DNA of 64,000 nt, taken from the NCBI RefSeq assembly GCF_015533855.1, contig NZ_AP024154.1:2300501-2364500 (forward strand). Reading direction: 5' to 3'. The position numbers and the translations under genes were made by a program. Positions within the stretch are counted from its first letter, which is position 1, and every line of letters starts with the position of its first letter. The notes beneath the pieces were generated by a model. It had not been told where the DNA came from. It saw only the letters and a list, made by a program, of their open reading frames with translations, and made no database searches. The DNA is from Echinicola sp. 20G. Lineage in GTDB: Bacteria; Bacteroidota; Bacteroidia; Cytophagales; Cyclobacteriaceae. Shown in pieces: positions 50,254 through 59,944 of the stretch.

Positions 50254-53200
50254 ATGCTTAAGAAAAGAAGGCTAATAATCATTTTTATTATAATCTTGAT
50301 GGCAGCAGTGCTGGCATTGAATTTTTTTTCGGGTAGATCCAATTCTAATTTAGATGAGCTTGCTATTCAGCAAATAGAAACTAAAATCAGGGATGTGGCT
50401 CAAGAGTTTGATGATGATTACATTCAGCTCTTGATGAACAATAGACCTGATAAGCAAGTCTCTTTTTCAACCTTAAATTTCGATTTCAAGCATCCATTTT
50501 ATCTATACAGTGACGAGGGCAAATTACTATACTGGTCAGATAATTCAATGATTCCAGATTTTAAGGATTTTAGAACTGGGGTAAATTATAGGTCTTATCA
50601 ATTGATCGATAACCAAAAAGGTACTTATTTTTCTAGGGTAAGGACAATACCCCGAAATGGTCAAAAGTACATAATGGTCCAGGTATATTCGCTTTACGAT
50701 AAAGTAGAGATAGATAATGAGTACTTACATGCAGGATACAATGACAATGTTTTTGGGAATGATCGGTTTATTTTAGCAAGTGATCCTATAAACGACTATA
50801 AACAGATTCAAGGTGAAAATGGAACATATTATTTTTCCATTTCATTACGCAGTGGATACAAGCCAGTAGGGCATAGCTCCAATACGACCTTGTTGTTGTT
50901 TTTCTTTTCCTTGACAGGCTTGGTGTTTATCCTAGGTGGTGATTTTGTGATGAAATTATGGAAGAGAGGTAGGAGAAAGCTAGGGCTTCTGTATGCTTTA
51001 TTTATCTTGGTTAGCGTGAGGGCAATGATGTTGGTGTTTCACTTTCCCCAGGACTATTTTGAGGTGCCATTATTTGATCCTTCCTATTACGCTTCTTCAG
51101 CGCTCAACCCAAGCCTTGGTGACTTGTTGTTAAATGTGATGGCTTCGGTTATCATTTTAGCGATGATTATTAGCCTATTAGGTAGAAGAGAAGTGATAGT
51201 GGTATTCGCCAAGGTCAGGAAAAAATACTACGAGTGGTTCTTTTACTTATTGGCTTATTCGCTTTCAACAGTTTTTTTGTTTTTGTTTTTTAAGCTCTTT
51301 ACCAATATTTCAAATAACTCCCAGTGGAACCTAAATATTCTTGATGTTCCTACTTTTGATTATTTCAAAGTCATCAGTATCATCATTTTGTTTTTGGGCG
51401 GTGCGGCATATTTACTTTTTACCATCATGTCCATCAATTTAGTTTTTTATCAGGCAAGGGCGAAGCGAGCTTATGCGCTAAAAATCCTGATATTGTTTTC
51501 TATACCATTTTTGGCTGTATCAGCTTATTTTGACTTTATCTACCTGGTGGTTTTTTTGGCTCATTTTATACTGTTAGTAGCTGTCATCACTTTTGAGCTT
51601 TATGACAATGTGCTGAAGTTACAGTTGAATACTTTCTTGACTTTTTTCTTTGGCTGTCTGATGGGAGCGGTGATTACCGGTGCAGCTTCTTATCAGGATT
51701 TTAGGAAAAGGGAAATACATTCCAAAGAAAAAGTAGCTGAGCAGGTTATGATGGAGAGTGATGCCATGGCCGAATTTCTGCTCAGTGACGTGATTGATAG
51801 ACTAAAAGATGATCTGTTTATCAAAAACAAAATGGTTGATCCATCAAGATCCAAAGAACCCATTGAACAAAAGATCAGGAAGATTTATATATCCAACTAC
51901 TTCGATCAATATGACTTGAAAGTGATGATATATAATGTGAAAGGTGAGGATATTCTTAATCGGGAAAGTGAAGAGGTATTGGATGATTACAGGTTCAGGT
52001 ACATGAACAGTGATTATGCCATAAGTGCTGTTCCAGGCTTGTACTTTGTCAAAGGTAATGAGGGAATAGAGGGGAATAAATTTTACACCTTCGTGCCTAT
52101 GTTTAAAAACGGGAATTTTATTGGGACTATTCTATTGGAACTTATCCAAAGAAGAATTCAGTCCAATAGTGTTTTTCCAAAACTTTTGATGGACAAAAAG
52201 TACATGGATGACATCCAAAATGAAAGCTTTGACTATGCTGTTTTTAGGGATAATATCTTGCAATTCAGTGTTGGAGCATTTAATTATCGAAGTCCAGTTG
52301 TGATCGGCTTATTGGAAAATGATAACCTTTTTTCTACAGGTATTTTCAGAAACGGATACCACCACTTTGGTGTAAGGAATCAATCTAAAACCATTTTGGT
52401 ATCTAGTCCAATTTATCCTTACAATTATATTTTAGCGGATGTTTCCTTCTTTTTTATCAGTTACATTGCCTGTACGCTTTTCTTTATCATGGTCTATGCC
52501 TTGGTTACAGGAGTGGGGAAGGTGAAATTCAATTATGCCACTAAACTTCAGTTCTATCTTAATTTTGCCTTTTTTGTTCCTATGTTGGTCATCAGTGCGA
52601 TTTCAATAGGACTATTGAGCAAGTCTTATTTGGAAGATCTGCACAGACAATATTTTGAAAAAGCAGAAATTATCAGAGATAATCTAGCCCAATATATGGA
52701 AGAGGAAAACCAAGGAACGATGGATTTAGATGATTTCTTAGCAGAGGTTTATGTTTTAGCGAGTACCACGGCAACTGATATCAATGTTTATCTACCCTCA
52801 GGAATGCTTATGGCTACCAGCCAGCCTAATATTTTTGAGAAAAAAGTGCTGACTAAGTACTTGAACCCAGAAGCTTATGCGGAAGTATTGGAGGCCCAAA
52901 ACAATAGGATAATTTTAGAAGAGCAAGTGGGAGACTTAAAATACAAAACAGTTTACTTGGCCCTTCGGGATGTTGGACGACAAAATATTTTAGGAATTAT
53001 TGCCATCCCATTCTTTGAATCCGAAGAGGAACTCAATGTGCTGATAGTAGACGTGTTCAGCACGATTATTAATATTTTTGTTGCGATTTTTATAGTGTTT
53101 TTGATAGTTTCGTTTTTCATGTCCAAGAATTTGACAGATCCATTTAAGCTGCTTACCCAAAAGTTAAAAGCTACAAATTTGGAAGACAATGAACCGATGT

Positions 53201-53991
53201 TTTGGCCAATCAAAGATGAGATCGGCTTGTTGGTTAATGAATACAATAACATGTTGTTTAAGTTGGAAGCGAGTCGAAAAGTGTTGGCCGTAAATGAAAA
53301 GGAATCAGCTTGGAGAGAAATGGCCAAGCAGGTAGCCCATGAGATCAAAAATCCATTGACGCCAATGAAACTCACCTTGCAACATATGTTGAGGTTGCAG
53401 GCCGCGGGACGTTTGGATGATCCTGAAAAGCTTAAAATGCCGATCAACAACATGATTCATCAGGTGGATACATTGAGTGATATTGCGACCTCTTTTTCGA
53501 CATTTGCTAAAATGCCACTGCCTAAGAATGAGCTGATGGACTTTGAAGTGGTAGTGACAAAAGCTGTGGAGTTGTTCAATAACAACGAAAAGGCAGAAGT
53601 GAATTTTCATGATCAGGTGAATGCCAATTTGAAAGTGATGGGGGATGACAAGCTTTTTGGCCGAGTGATCTCCAATTTGATTATCAATGGCATTCAGGCT
53701 GTGGAAGAAGATAAAAAAGCGGTAATTGATGTAGTACTCACAGCGGAAAGTGGCTGGACCCGACTAGAGGTAAAAGATAATGGACGAGGTATCCCCGAGG
53801 AGCTTAGGGAAAAGATTTTTATACCAAACTTTAGCACCAAGAGCGAAGGCTCAGGTTTGGGACTGGCCATTGCCAAAAGAGGGGTTGAAACAGCGGGAGG
53901 CAATATTTGGTTTGAGACCGAGTTGGAGAAAGGCACTTCTTTCTTTTTGGCCTTTCCATTGGCCAATGTGCCAGCTCATTCGTCTTCTTAA
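50254..53991 (+). CDS. Very large multi-pass sensor histidine kinase (NtrY-like core)
   Basis: At 1245 residues this is unusually long for a histidine kinase. Helix 1 (about 7-25) is followed by an extracytoplasmic domain (27-205), then about six helices between 210 and 480, a second extracytoplasmic domain (about 485-725), helices at about 728-752 and 767-788, a third outer domain (about 790-935) and a last helix (939-957). A HAMP-like segment then leads to HisKA with H1029 in AHEIKNPLTPMKL and HATPase with NGIQAV, VKDNGRGIPEEL and SGLGLAIAKRG. The catalytic core is intact. No response regulator is adjacent. A 1165-residue exported protein gene starts 17 bp later. Confidence 0.9.
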   Translation: MLKKRRLIIIFIIILMAAVLALNFFSGRSNSNLDELAIQQIETKIRDVAQEFDDDYIQLLMNNRPDKQVSFSTLNFDFKHPFYLYSDEGKLLYWSDNSMIPDFKDFRTGVNYRSYQLIDNQKGTYFSRVRTIPRNGQKYIMVQVYSLYDKVEIDNEYLHAGYNDNVFGNDRFILASDPINDYKQIQGENGTYYFSISLRSGYKPVGHSSNTTLLLFFFSLTGLVFILGGDFVMKLWKRGRRKLGLLYALFILVSVRAMMLVFHFPQDYFEVPLFDPSYYASSALNPSLGDLLLNVMASVIILAMIISLLGRREVIVVFAKVRKKYYEWFFYLLAYSLSTVFLFLFFKLFTNISNNSQWNLNILDVPTFDYFKVISIIILFLGGAAYLLFTIMSINLVFYQARAKRAYALKILILFSIPFLAVSAYFDFIYLVVFLAHFILLVAVITFELYDNVLKLQLNTFLTFFFGCLMGAVITGAASYQDFRKREIHSKEKVAEQVMMESDAMAEFLLSDVIDRLKDDLFIKNKMVDPSRSKEPIEQKIRKIYISNYFDQYDLKVMIYNVKGEDILNRESEEVLDDYRFRYMNSDYAISAVPGLYFVKGNEGIEGNKFYTFVPMFKNGNFIGTILLELIQRRIQSNSVFPKLLMDKKYMDDIQNESFDYAVFRDNILQFSVGAFNYRSPVVIGLLENDNLFSTGIFRNGYHHFGVRNQSKTILVSSPIYPYNYILADVSFFFISYIACTLFFIMVYALVTGVGKVKFNYATKLQFYLNFAFFVPMLVISAISIGLLSKSYLEDLHRQYFEKAEIIRDNLAQYMEEENQGTMDLDDFLAEVYVLASTTATDINVYLPSGMLMATSQPNIFEKKVLTKYLNPEAYAEVLEAQNNRIILEEQVGDLKYKTVYLALRDVGRQNILGIIAIPFFESEEELNVLIVDVFSTIINIFVAIFIVFLIVSFFMSKNLTDPFKLLTQKLKATNLEDNEPMFWPIKDEIGLLVNEYNNMLFKLEASRKVLAVNEKESAWREMAKQVAHEIKNPLTPMKLTLQHMLRLQAAGRLDDPEKLKMPINNMIHQVDTLSDIATSFSTFAKMPLPKNELMDFEVVVTKAVELFNNNEKAEVNFHDQVNANLKVMGDDKLFGRVISNLIINGIQAVEEDKKAVIDVVLTAESGWTRLEVKDNGRGIPEELREKIFIPNFSTKSEGSGLGLAIAKRGVETAGGNIWFETELEKGTSFFLAFPLANVPAHSSS

Positions 53992-54008
53992 AGACTATTT
54001 CTAAAGGA

Positions 54009-57000
54009 ATGAGTGTTTGGTGCAGAAATAGTAGCATAACTTTTTTAGCAATACTTTGCGGGTTGATGCTTGGTCTTGTGTTGCCTGGGAAAGCACAAGA
54101 CAGGATATGCAAGTGGGTGCCCACAAAAGGTGCTCAGGATTCCCTGGTTTTTCAGCTTGATTCATTGACTGCACTGGAAAGCTCCATTATTGTTAATCCT
54201 TCCAACAAACAAGCAATTACCTGGGATTACAACTCCACTACGGGGCATTTGACCATAAGAAATAAGGAGACTTTCCCTGACTCATTGGAAGTTTGTTATC
54301 AGCGTTTTCCTTTTAGTCTTCACCAAACATTTGCAAAGAGAACCTTGGAGGAGGACTATGATTCCATGGCCTACTTCAAGTCCAAAAAGGAAATCCAGGC
54401 TGAGGTGTTTGATTTTAGGGAAGAGATTTTTCCAGATACCAAACTGAATAAATCCGGAAGCTTGACCCGGGGGATTTCCTTTGGAAACACTCAAAATGTC
54501 TTTGTGAACTCTTCTTTGAATTTACAGATGGATGGTGAGCTGACTGATGATTTATTTATTAGGGCGAGTATTACCGACCAGAATGTCCCTTTCCAGCCAG
54601 AGGGAAATACCCAGCAGATCCAGGATTTTGACAATGTGCTGGTGGAGTTATATAATGATAATTTCAGTCTAAAAGCGGGTGATGTCGTTTTTCAGCAACG
54701 AGAATCTTCATTTTTGCGGTATTATAAAAATGTTCAGGGGCTTCAGTTTACGTCTGACTACCAAGTTAATGAGATTTGGAAAGCATCCACACAAGTAGGA
54801 GCATCCATCGCCAAGGGGAAATTTAGCTCAGTCATCATGGAAGTTCAGGAAGGTGTTTTGGGACCATACAGGGTGCCTGGACCTGAAAATGAACGTTATG
54901 TGATCATTATGGCCAACTCCGAAAAAGTCTTTTTGGACGGCAAGCAGCTTCAGCGGGGATTTAACCAAGATTATGTCATTGATTACAATCAAGGTCAAAT
55001 TACCTTTACTGCCAATGTGCTGATTACCCAATATTCTAGGGTAAGGGTGGACTATGAATATGCGGAGCGGAATTTCACCCGATCGATCATTACGGCTAAC
55101 CACATTCAAAAAAGCGATAATGCCAGCTTTTATGTCAACTATTACAAAGAGCAGGATAACCGAAACCGCCCCCTTTTTTATGATTTTTCTGATGCGGATA
55201 AACAGCTTTTGGCATCAGTGGGTGACAATGTCAATGCGGCCGCTGTCCCTAGGGTAGATAGTGTAGCGTTTGACCCAAAAAGAATTCTGTACAGAAAAGT
55301 AGTGACAATAGATTTGCAAGGAAGGCCAGTGACTTATTATGAGTATTCGACGGATAAAGAAGAGGCCCATTTCAATGTGACTTTTACGGAAGTAGGGGAA
55401 GGAAATGGCAATTACAGGCGGAAAGAACAGTTGGCCAATGGCTTTGTATATGAATATGTTCCTCCTTTAGATGATCAACTGCAAGGTAATTACACCTTAT
55501 ATTCGATTTTGCCAGCTCCCAATAAAAAACAGATGATGACCATGGGGGGAGAGGTGATACTGGGAGAGTATGAAAAGGCATATGGAGAAGCAGCCTTTTC
55601 CAATCAGGACCAAAATCTATTTTCTGATCTGGGCAATGAGGATGATAAGGGCTTTGGAGTGAAGACTGGTTTGGTGTCAACAGGAAGAAAAGTGAATGGT
55701 TTGGAAGGGTACCAATTGAAAGCGGCGACAGAGTTGGAGTACAATTCCATGGATTTTCGTTTCATTGACCGTTTGCGCTATATTGAGTTTGATAGGGATT
55801 GGGGCTTGATTCAGGCAGACTTGGATATTCCTACCAGTGAAAAGCTGGTGATGGCAAATATCGGTATGTCCAAAGATGCGGCCAATGAATTTTCCTATCA
55901 GGTGAACTTTAGAAAGCGGGGGGATCAGCTACAAGGGACTCAACAAAGGGGAAGATATTACCAGCAGTTGGGCAATAGGATTTTTACCGGGCAGAACTTG
56001 TTTTTGCTGAATAGTGACCTATCCCAAACCGAATCAGATTGGCTACGGTATGATGCAGAGGTTTATTATAAGTCAAAGATTTTGGTGCCAGGCTATCAGT
56101 TTAATGTGGATAGAAATCAGATTAGAGATACTGAGCAAGATTCTGTGATCAGCAGTGCCATGAATTTCCTTTCCCATCAATTTTATATTAAGTCCAATGA
56201 TACTCTTCCTTATAGTTTTTTTGCGGATGTCACCTGGCGGGAAGACCAGTTTCCGGTAGCTGGCGAAATGCTTCCAGACACCAAAGCCTTTACCACCAAC
56301 TATGGACTGCAGCACCGATTTGGTCAACATGATGTGAAGGGAACATTTACCTATCGTAAGCTTGAGCACCTCAGAGAAGGTTTGGGAGATGAAAGTACAG
56401 TGATGGGACGATTGGATTACCAAAGCGCTATATGGGACAATAACTTCAGGAATGAGCTTAGCTATGCCATTGGTAATGGACGGGAGCTGAAAAGAGAGTT
56501 TGTCTACTTACCTGTTCCCACAGGAGAAGGAACCCATACTTGGCGAGATGACAATGAGGATGGAGTGCAGCAGCTCAATGAATTTTACCTGGCCATAAAT
56601 CCAGAAGAGAAAAACTATATCAAAGTATTTACCCCAACTGACGAGTATATCCAAGCCTACACCACTTTGTTCAATTATCGCCTTAATGCCGGTTTTCCGG
56701 ACCAGTGGGGAGATGAGGCTGGTATAAAACGAGCACTGTATAAATTCTCCAACACAACCAGTTGGAACGTAGAGAAGAAAATTACTTCCACTGGTTTTTG
56801 GGATCGGGTGAGCCCTTTTTCGGCTGGAATTGCCGAAGATGATCTTGTTTCCCTGAGGCATGTGTTTCGGTCAACATTGTTTTTTAATCGTACTTCGGCA
56901 CTTTATGGTTTTGATTTGGGCTTCTTTCAAAGCAGGAACAAACAGTTACTTATTGGGGGATTTGAGGAAGCCCAACAAGAAGACTGGCGGTTAAATACCC

Positions 57001-57506
57001 GGGTGAATTTCAATAAAAGCATCAACCTGAGAATGATCTTTAGCAATGGAGAGCGAGTGGCTGCCTCGGATTATTTGGATAATCGTAATTATCATGTCAA
57101 CCAGTATGGCTTTGGTCCTGAGCTCACTTGGCAACCTTCTACTTTTTTTAGAGCGACCACCAATTATCGCTATACCCATAAACTCAATATTCAGAATGAG
57201 GAATATGATGAAGTAGCGGGCCTTCATGAATTGGCTGCTGAGCTGCGTTATGCTAGAGCCATCAAGACCACCATCAATGCCTTACTCAAATTTACCCATA
57301 TTGATTATAACGGACAGGCCAATTCACCAGTGGGCTATGAGATGCTTGAGGCCCTGACCAATGGAAGCAATGTAAGCTGGAGTGTCAATTGGATCCAAAA
57401 GATAGGCGAAGGGCTTCAGTTGAATATGACTTATGAAGGTAGGGATTCTGAAGGATTGAACCGCTTGATACATACCGGAAGAATGCAGGTTTCAGCTTTG
57501 TTTTAA
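54009..57506 (+). CDS. Very large exported, probably outer-membrane beta-barrel protein, unknown function
   Basis: The 1165-residue product begins with a signal peptide (ITFLAILCGLMLGLVLPGKA). Residues about 30-130 are a small N-terminal domain; from about 150 the sequence is almost entirely amphipathic beta-strand with aromatic ends (SGSLTRGISFGNTQNVFVNS, NLQMDGELTDDLFIRASITD, VPFQPEGNTQQIQDFDNVLV), ending in barrel-like strands such as FRATTNYRYTHKLNI, TTINALLKFTHIDYNG and GLQLNMTYEGRDSEGL, and a last strand finishing in Phe (MQVSALF), as barrels do. I recognise no TonB box, plug or T9SS domain. Cotranscription with the histidine kinase, 17 bp upstream, is likely. Confidence 0.75.
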   Translation: MSVWCRNSSITFLAILCGLMLGLVLPGKAQDRICKWVPTKGAQDSLVFQLDSLTALESSIIVNPSNKQAITWDYNSTTGHLTIRNKETFPDSLEVCYQRFPFSLHQTFAKRTLEEDYDSMAYFKSKKEIQAEVFDFREEIFPDTKLNKSGSLTRGISFGNTQNVFVNSSLNLQMDGELTDDLFIRASITDQNVPFQPEGNTQQIQDFDNVLVELYNDNFSLKAGDVVFQQRESSFLRYYKNVQGLQFTSDYQVNEIWKASTQVGASIAKGKFSSVIMEVQEGVLGPYRVPGPENERYVIIMANSEKVFLDGKQLQRGFNQDYVIDYNQGQITFTANVLITQYSRVRVDYEYAERNFTRSIITANHIQKSDNASFYVNYYKEQDNRNRPLFYDFSDADKQLLASVGDNVNAAAVPRVDSVAFDPKRILYRKVVTIDLQGRPVTYYEYSTDKEEAHFNVTFTEVGEGNGNYRRKEQLANGFVYEYVPPLDDQLQGNYTLYSILPAPNKKQMMTMGGEVILGEYEKAYGEAAFSNQDQNLFSDLGNEDDKGFGVKTGLVSTGRKVNGLEGYQLKAATELEYNSMDFRFIDRLRYIEFDRDWGLIQADLDIPTSEKLVMANIGMSKDAANEFSYQVNFRKRGDQLQGTQQRGRYYQQLGNRIFTGQNLFLLNSDLSQTESDWLRYDAEVYYKSKILVPGYQFNVDRNQIRDTEQDSVISSAMNFLSHQFYIKSNDTLPYSFFADVTWREDQFPVAGEMLPDTKAFTTNYGLQHRFGQHDVKGTFTYRKLEHLREGLGDESTVMGRLDYQSAIWDNNFRNELSYAIGNGRELKREFVYLPVPTGEGTHTWRDDNEDGVQQLNEFYLAINPEEKNYIKVFTPTDEYIQAYTTLFNYRLNAGFPDQWGDEAGIKRALYKFSNTTSWNVEKKITSTGFWDRVSPFSAGIAEDDLVSLRHVFRSTLFFNRTSALYGFDLGFFQSRNKQLLIGGFEEAQQEDWRLNTRVNFNKSINLRMIFSNGERVAASDYLDNRNYHVNQYGFGPELTWQPSTFFRATTNYRYTHKLNIQNEEYDEVAGLHELAAELRYARAIKTTINALLKFTHIDYNGQANSPVGYEMLEALTNGSNVSWSVNWIQKIGEGLQLNMTYEGRDSEGLNRLIHTGRMQVSALF

Positions 57507-57608
57507 AATCACTTCCATTATACATACGTACTTTGATTTATAAAAAAATAGATAAAGATGGTTATTGATGATAAAATATTTTAATTTTAATGTATACTGT
57601 TCGATTTG

Positions 57609-57623
57609 GTTGATTTAATCAAC
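57609..57623. repeat. Palindrome upstream of the GHL10-type lipoprotein gene
   Basis: GTTGATT, T, AATCAAC: 7 bp perfect arms with one central base, 45 bp before the ATG at 57669. The compact form suggests a dimeric regulator's operator rather than a terminator. No promoter boxes are clear around it, so this is weak. Confidence 0.35.
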
Positions 57624-57668
57624 TTTACCCATTTTATAAAATTACAACCCTATTTCTAATTAGAACCT

Positions 57669-58805
57669 ATGAAAAAAATACTACTGGTATTGATGACTTT
57701 GGGGGTGGCCATGAGTTGCTCCAGCCAAAAAGAGAAGACAGAAGCACAAGAAGAAGTTACAGCACCAACCAAAATTCCGGTACATGCTTGGCTGGGAGGC
57801 TATAATGACAAGCCTGAGGCTGAGATCAAGGAAAAATTCCAGGAATTCAAAGACCACGGCATCGATGCCTTAATGTATAATGGAGGCCATGATCCAGCCA
57901 GTTATAAAAAGGTAGGAAAGATAGCCAAAGAAGTGGGCCTGGGTTTCCATGCCTGGATCCCTACCATGGTGCAGCACAAAACCGATGAGATCGATGCGGA
58001 CTGGTATGCAGTCAATGGTCTTGGAGAGTCTGCCTTGGAGAAGCCTGCCTATGTGCCTCACTATACCTTTTTGTGCCCAAGTAAGGATGGTACTTATAAT
58101 TTTCTAGAAAACATGTACAGTCAAGTGGCTGATGTGGAAGAGGTGGATGCTATTCACTTGGATTATATCCGTTTTCCGGATGTAATCTTGGCGAGAGGAT
58201 TGTGGGATAAATATGGTTTGACCATGGACAGGGAATATCCTCAGTTTGACTACTGTTATTGTGACGAGTGTACAGGAGACTTTAAAGAAAAAACAGGTAT
58301 CGATATCAAAGCGGTGGAAGATCCCTCCCAAGTAGAAGAATGGAAGCAATTCCGATATGATTTGATCACCAGCATTGTGAACAGGCTCTCTGATATGGTG
58401 CATGAGCATGGCAAAGAAATTAATGCTGCCGTATTCCCTGGACCTTCTAATGCCATGAAGATGGTACGCCAGGAATGGGATACTTGGAAGCTTGATGCGG
58501 TGTTTCCGATGAACTACAATGATTTTTATTTGGAAGGAACGGACTGGATTGGTTCCATCACCAAGGAGGAAGTGACCGCTGTGGATGGGAAAATGCCGGT
58601 GTACAGTGGCTTGTTTATCTGTCCCAACCCTGAGAAGAAAGCAGAAATTGCCGATCCAGAAGGGCATGGCTTGATTCCAAGTGAAATGGCAGAAGCCATT
58701 CGTCAGTCCATCGACAATGGTGCAAAAGGAATTTGCCTATTTACTCCAGGAAGAATGACCCCTGAACATTGGGTGGAGTTTGAAAAGGCGATTTATAAGA
58801 AATAA
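57669..58805 (+). CDS. Lipoprotein with glycoside-hydrolase-like (GHL10/DUF187-type) TIM barrel
   Basis: The 378-residue product is a lipoprotein (GVAMSC, lipidated C17) followed by a low-complexity linker and a TIM-barrel domain: KIPVHAWLGGYND, GIDALMYNGGHDPASYKKVG, GLGFHAWIPTMV, EVDAIHLDYIRFPDVILARG, then YCYCDECTGDF, EINAAVFPGPSNA and AVFPMNYNDF, ending GAKGICLFTPGRM. The HLDYIRFPD strand with paired acidic residues is the hallmark of the family; substrates are presumed glycans. The location on the surface or in the periplasm depends on lipoprotein sorting. It stands alone and has a terminator at 58831. Confidence 0.82.
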   Translation: MKKILLVLMTLGVAMSCSSQKEKTEAQEEVTAPTKIPVHAWLGGYNDKPEAEIKEKFQEFKDHGIDALMYNGGHDPASYKKVGKIAKEVGLGFHAWIPTMVQHKTDEIDADWYAVNGLGESALEKPAYVPHYTFLCPSKDGTYNFLENMYSQVADVEEVDAIHLDYIRFPDVILARGLWDKYGLTMDREYPQFDYCYCDECTGDFKEKTGIDIKAVEDPSQVEEWKQFRYDLITSIVNRLSDMVHEHGKEINAAVFPGPSNAMKMVRQEWDTWKLDAVFPMNYNDFYLEGTDWIGSITKEEVTAVDGKMPVYSGLFICPNPEKKAEIADPEGHGLIPSEMAEAIRQSIDNGAKGICLFTPGRMTPEHWVEFEKAIYKK

Positions 58806-58830
58806 AAACCGTACTTTTCTGGAGATTTAA

Positions 58831-58858
58831 GCCCTTGCTCACAGCGAGGGCTTTTTTT
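58831..58858 (+). terminator. Terminator of the GHL10-type lipoprotein gene
   Basis: GCCCTTGCT, loop CAC, AGCGAGGGC (one T-G pair) followed by TTTTTTT. Begins 26 nt past the stop codon. Confidence 0.88.
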
Positions 58859-58861
58859 ATT

Positions 58862-59065
58862 ATGAAAAATCAAGACAGCCTCCTTCCATTGGATAGAGAA
58901 CGCAGCCAGCGAGATTATACCGGGAGCTTTAAATTCTCGGTAATCCTCAAGGTTGAAAAAGGGATAATGACTTATAAGCAAGCCCAGCGGATTTATGGTT
59001 TCCAAGGAAGAAGTACAGTTTTGGTTTATACGTATCAGCAAAACCCTACGTTTTCGATTAGCTAA
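58862..59065 (+). pseudogene. IS3-family transposase OrfA fragment (IS remnant)
   Basis: The frame from ATG 58862 reads MKNQDSLLPLDRERSQRDYT, then GSFKFSVILKVEKGIMTYKQ and AQRIYGFQGRSTVLV. The pattern FK..V..(x)EKG.(x)T..QA.RIYG..GRSTVL is the helix-turn-helix start of OrfA in Bacteroidota IS3-type elements, which normally continues WLRKxG. Here the similarity stops at about residue 52 and 14 unrelated residues (YTYQQNPTFSIS) run to a stop. No OrfB, terminal inverted repeats or duplicated target site are visible, so it is a decayed remnant that begins right at the preceding terminator. Confidence 0.65.
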
Positions 59066-59162
59066 GAAGGTGAGGGGAAATGGTAGGTTTCAAATGATAA
59101 AATTAGAGGTTTTATAAAGAGAAACGAATGATCTAGATAATAGCGATTCTTTTAAAAAATGG

Positions 59163-59170
59163 TAACTTTG
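59163..59170 (+). promoter_or_regulatory. Candidate -7 box for the SDR-ispG unit
   Basis: TAACTTTG fits TAnnTTTG and lies 61 nt before the SDR start codon. No clear TTTG is present 19-22 nt upstream. Confidence 0.4.
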
Positions 59171-59231
59171 TGAACAGGAAATAGTTGTTACACTAACTAT
59201 TGAAAAAGCAAATAATTCAAAAGACAACCTT

Positions 59232-59936
59232 ATGTCCAAAAGTATTTTAGTGACAGGCGGAACCAAAGGCATTGGCAAGGCGATTATCCAACGTTTTGCC
59301 CAAGAAGGATTCGATATTTTTACCTGTTCCAGACACCAAAAAGACCTTGAGGAGTTGACAGCATCCATCAAAAAGGACTTTCCGACCATAAAATTATATT
59401 CCAAAGTAGCAGACCTTTCCCAGAAGGAGGAGGTCAATGCTTTAGCAGCGGCGGTAAAGGAAAAGTTTGTTCCAGATGTGTTAGTGAACAATGCGGGGGT
59501 ATTTTTGCCAGGAGCCATTCATGAGGAGCCAGAAGGGAACTTTGAGTTGATGATGCAGACCAACCTGTACAGTGCCTATTACCTGACTAGGGAATTTACC
59601 GGTGCCATGATCGAAAGGAAATCCGGTCATATTTTCTCTATGGGCTCTATTGCAGGTTTGACCGCTTATGCAAATGGCGGAAGCTATGCAATCTCCAAAT
59701 GGGCCATGCTGGGAATGACAAAGTGCTTGCGTCAGGAACTCTTGCCCTATGGGATCAAGGTGACTTCTGTGATGCCAGGAGCTACCCTAACTGCCAGTTG
59801 GGAAGGGGTGGACATCCCAGAGGAAAGGTTTATGAAAGCCAGTGATGTGGCGGAATCAGTTTGGGGAGCTTATAACCTTTCTCCCCAATCTGTTGTTGAA
59901 GAGATAGTGATAAGGCCTCAACTCGGGGATCTTTAA
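59232..59936 (+). CDS. Short-chain dehydrogenase/reductase (SDR)
   Basis: The 234-residue product is a classical SDR with the Rossmann motif LVTGGTKGIGKAI, the NNAGVFLPGA strand (NNAG), the catalytic Ser in MGSIAGLTAYA and the Tyr/Lys pair in SYAISKWAM, ending in PGATLTASW. An Arg/His after the second strand (CSRHQKD) suggests NADP use. The substrate cannot be named; it resembles the 3-oxoacyl-ACP reductase-like group. The ispG gene begins 8 bp downstream, so the two are likely cotranscribed. Confidence 0.92.
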   Translation: MSKSILVTGGTKGIGKAIIQRFAQEGFDIFTCSRHQKDLEELTASIKKDFPTIKLYSKVADLSQKEEVNALAAAVKEKFVPDVLVNNAGVFLPGAIHEEPEGNFELMMQTNLYSAYYLTREFTGAMIERKSGHIFSMGSIAGLTAYANGGSYAISKWAMLGMTKCLRQELLPYGIKVTSVMPGATLTASWEGVDIPEERFMKASDVAESVWGAYNLSPQSVVEEIVIRPQLGDL

Positions 59937-59944
59937 ATATAGAA

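Noticed and set aside
58835..58861. Upstream extension of the IS3 fragment from 58835 (MLTARAFFI)
   Set aside because: These codons are the arm of the preceding terminator; OrfA-like sequence starts at MKNQDSLL (58862).
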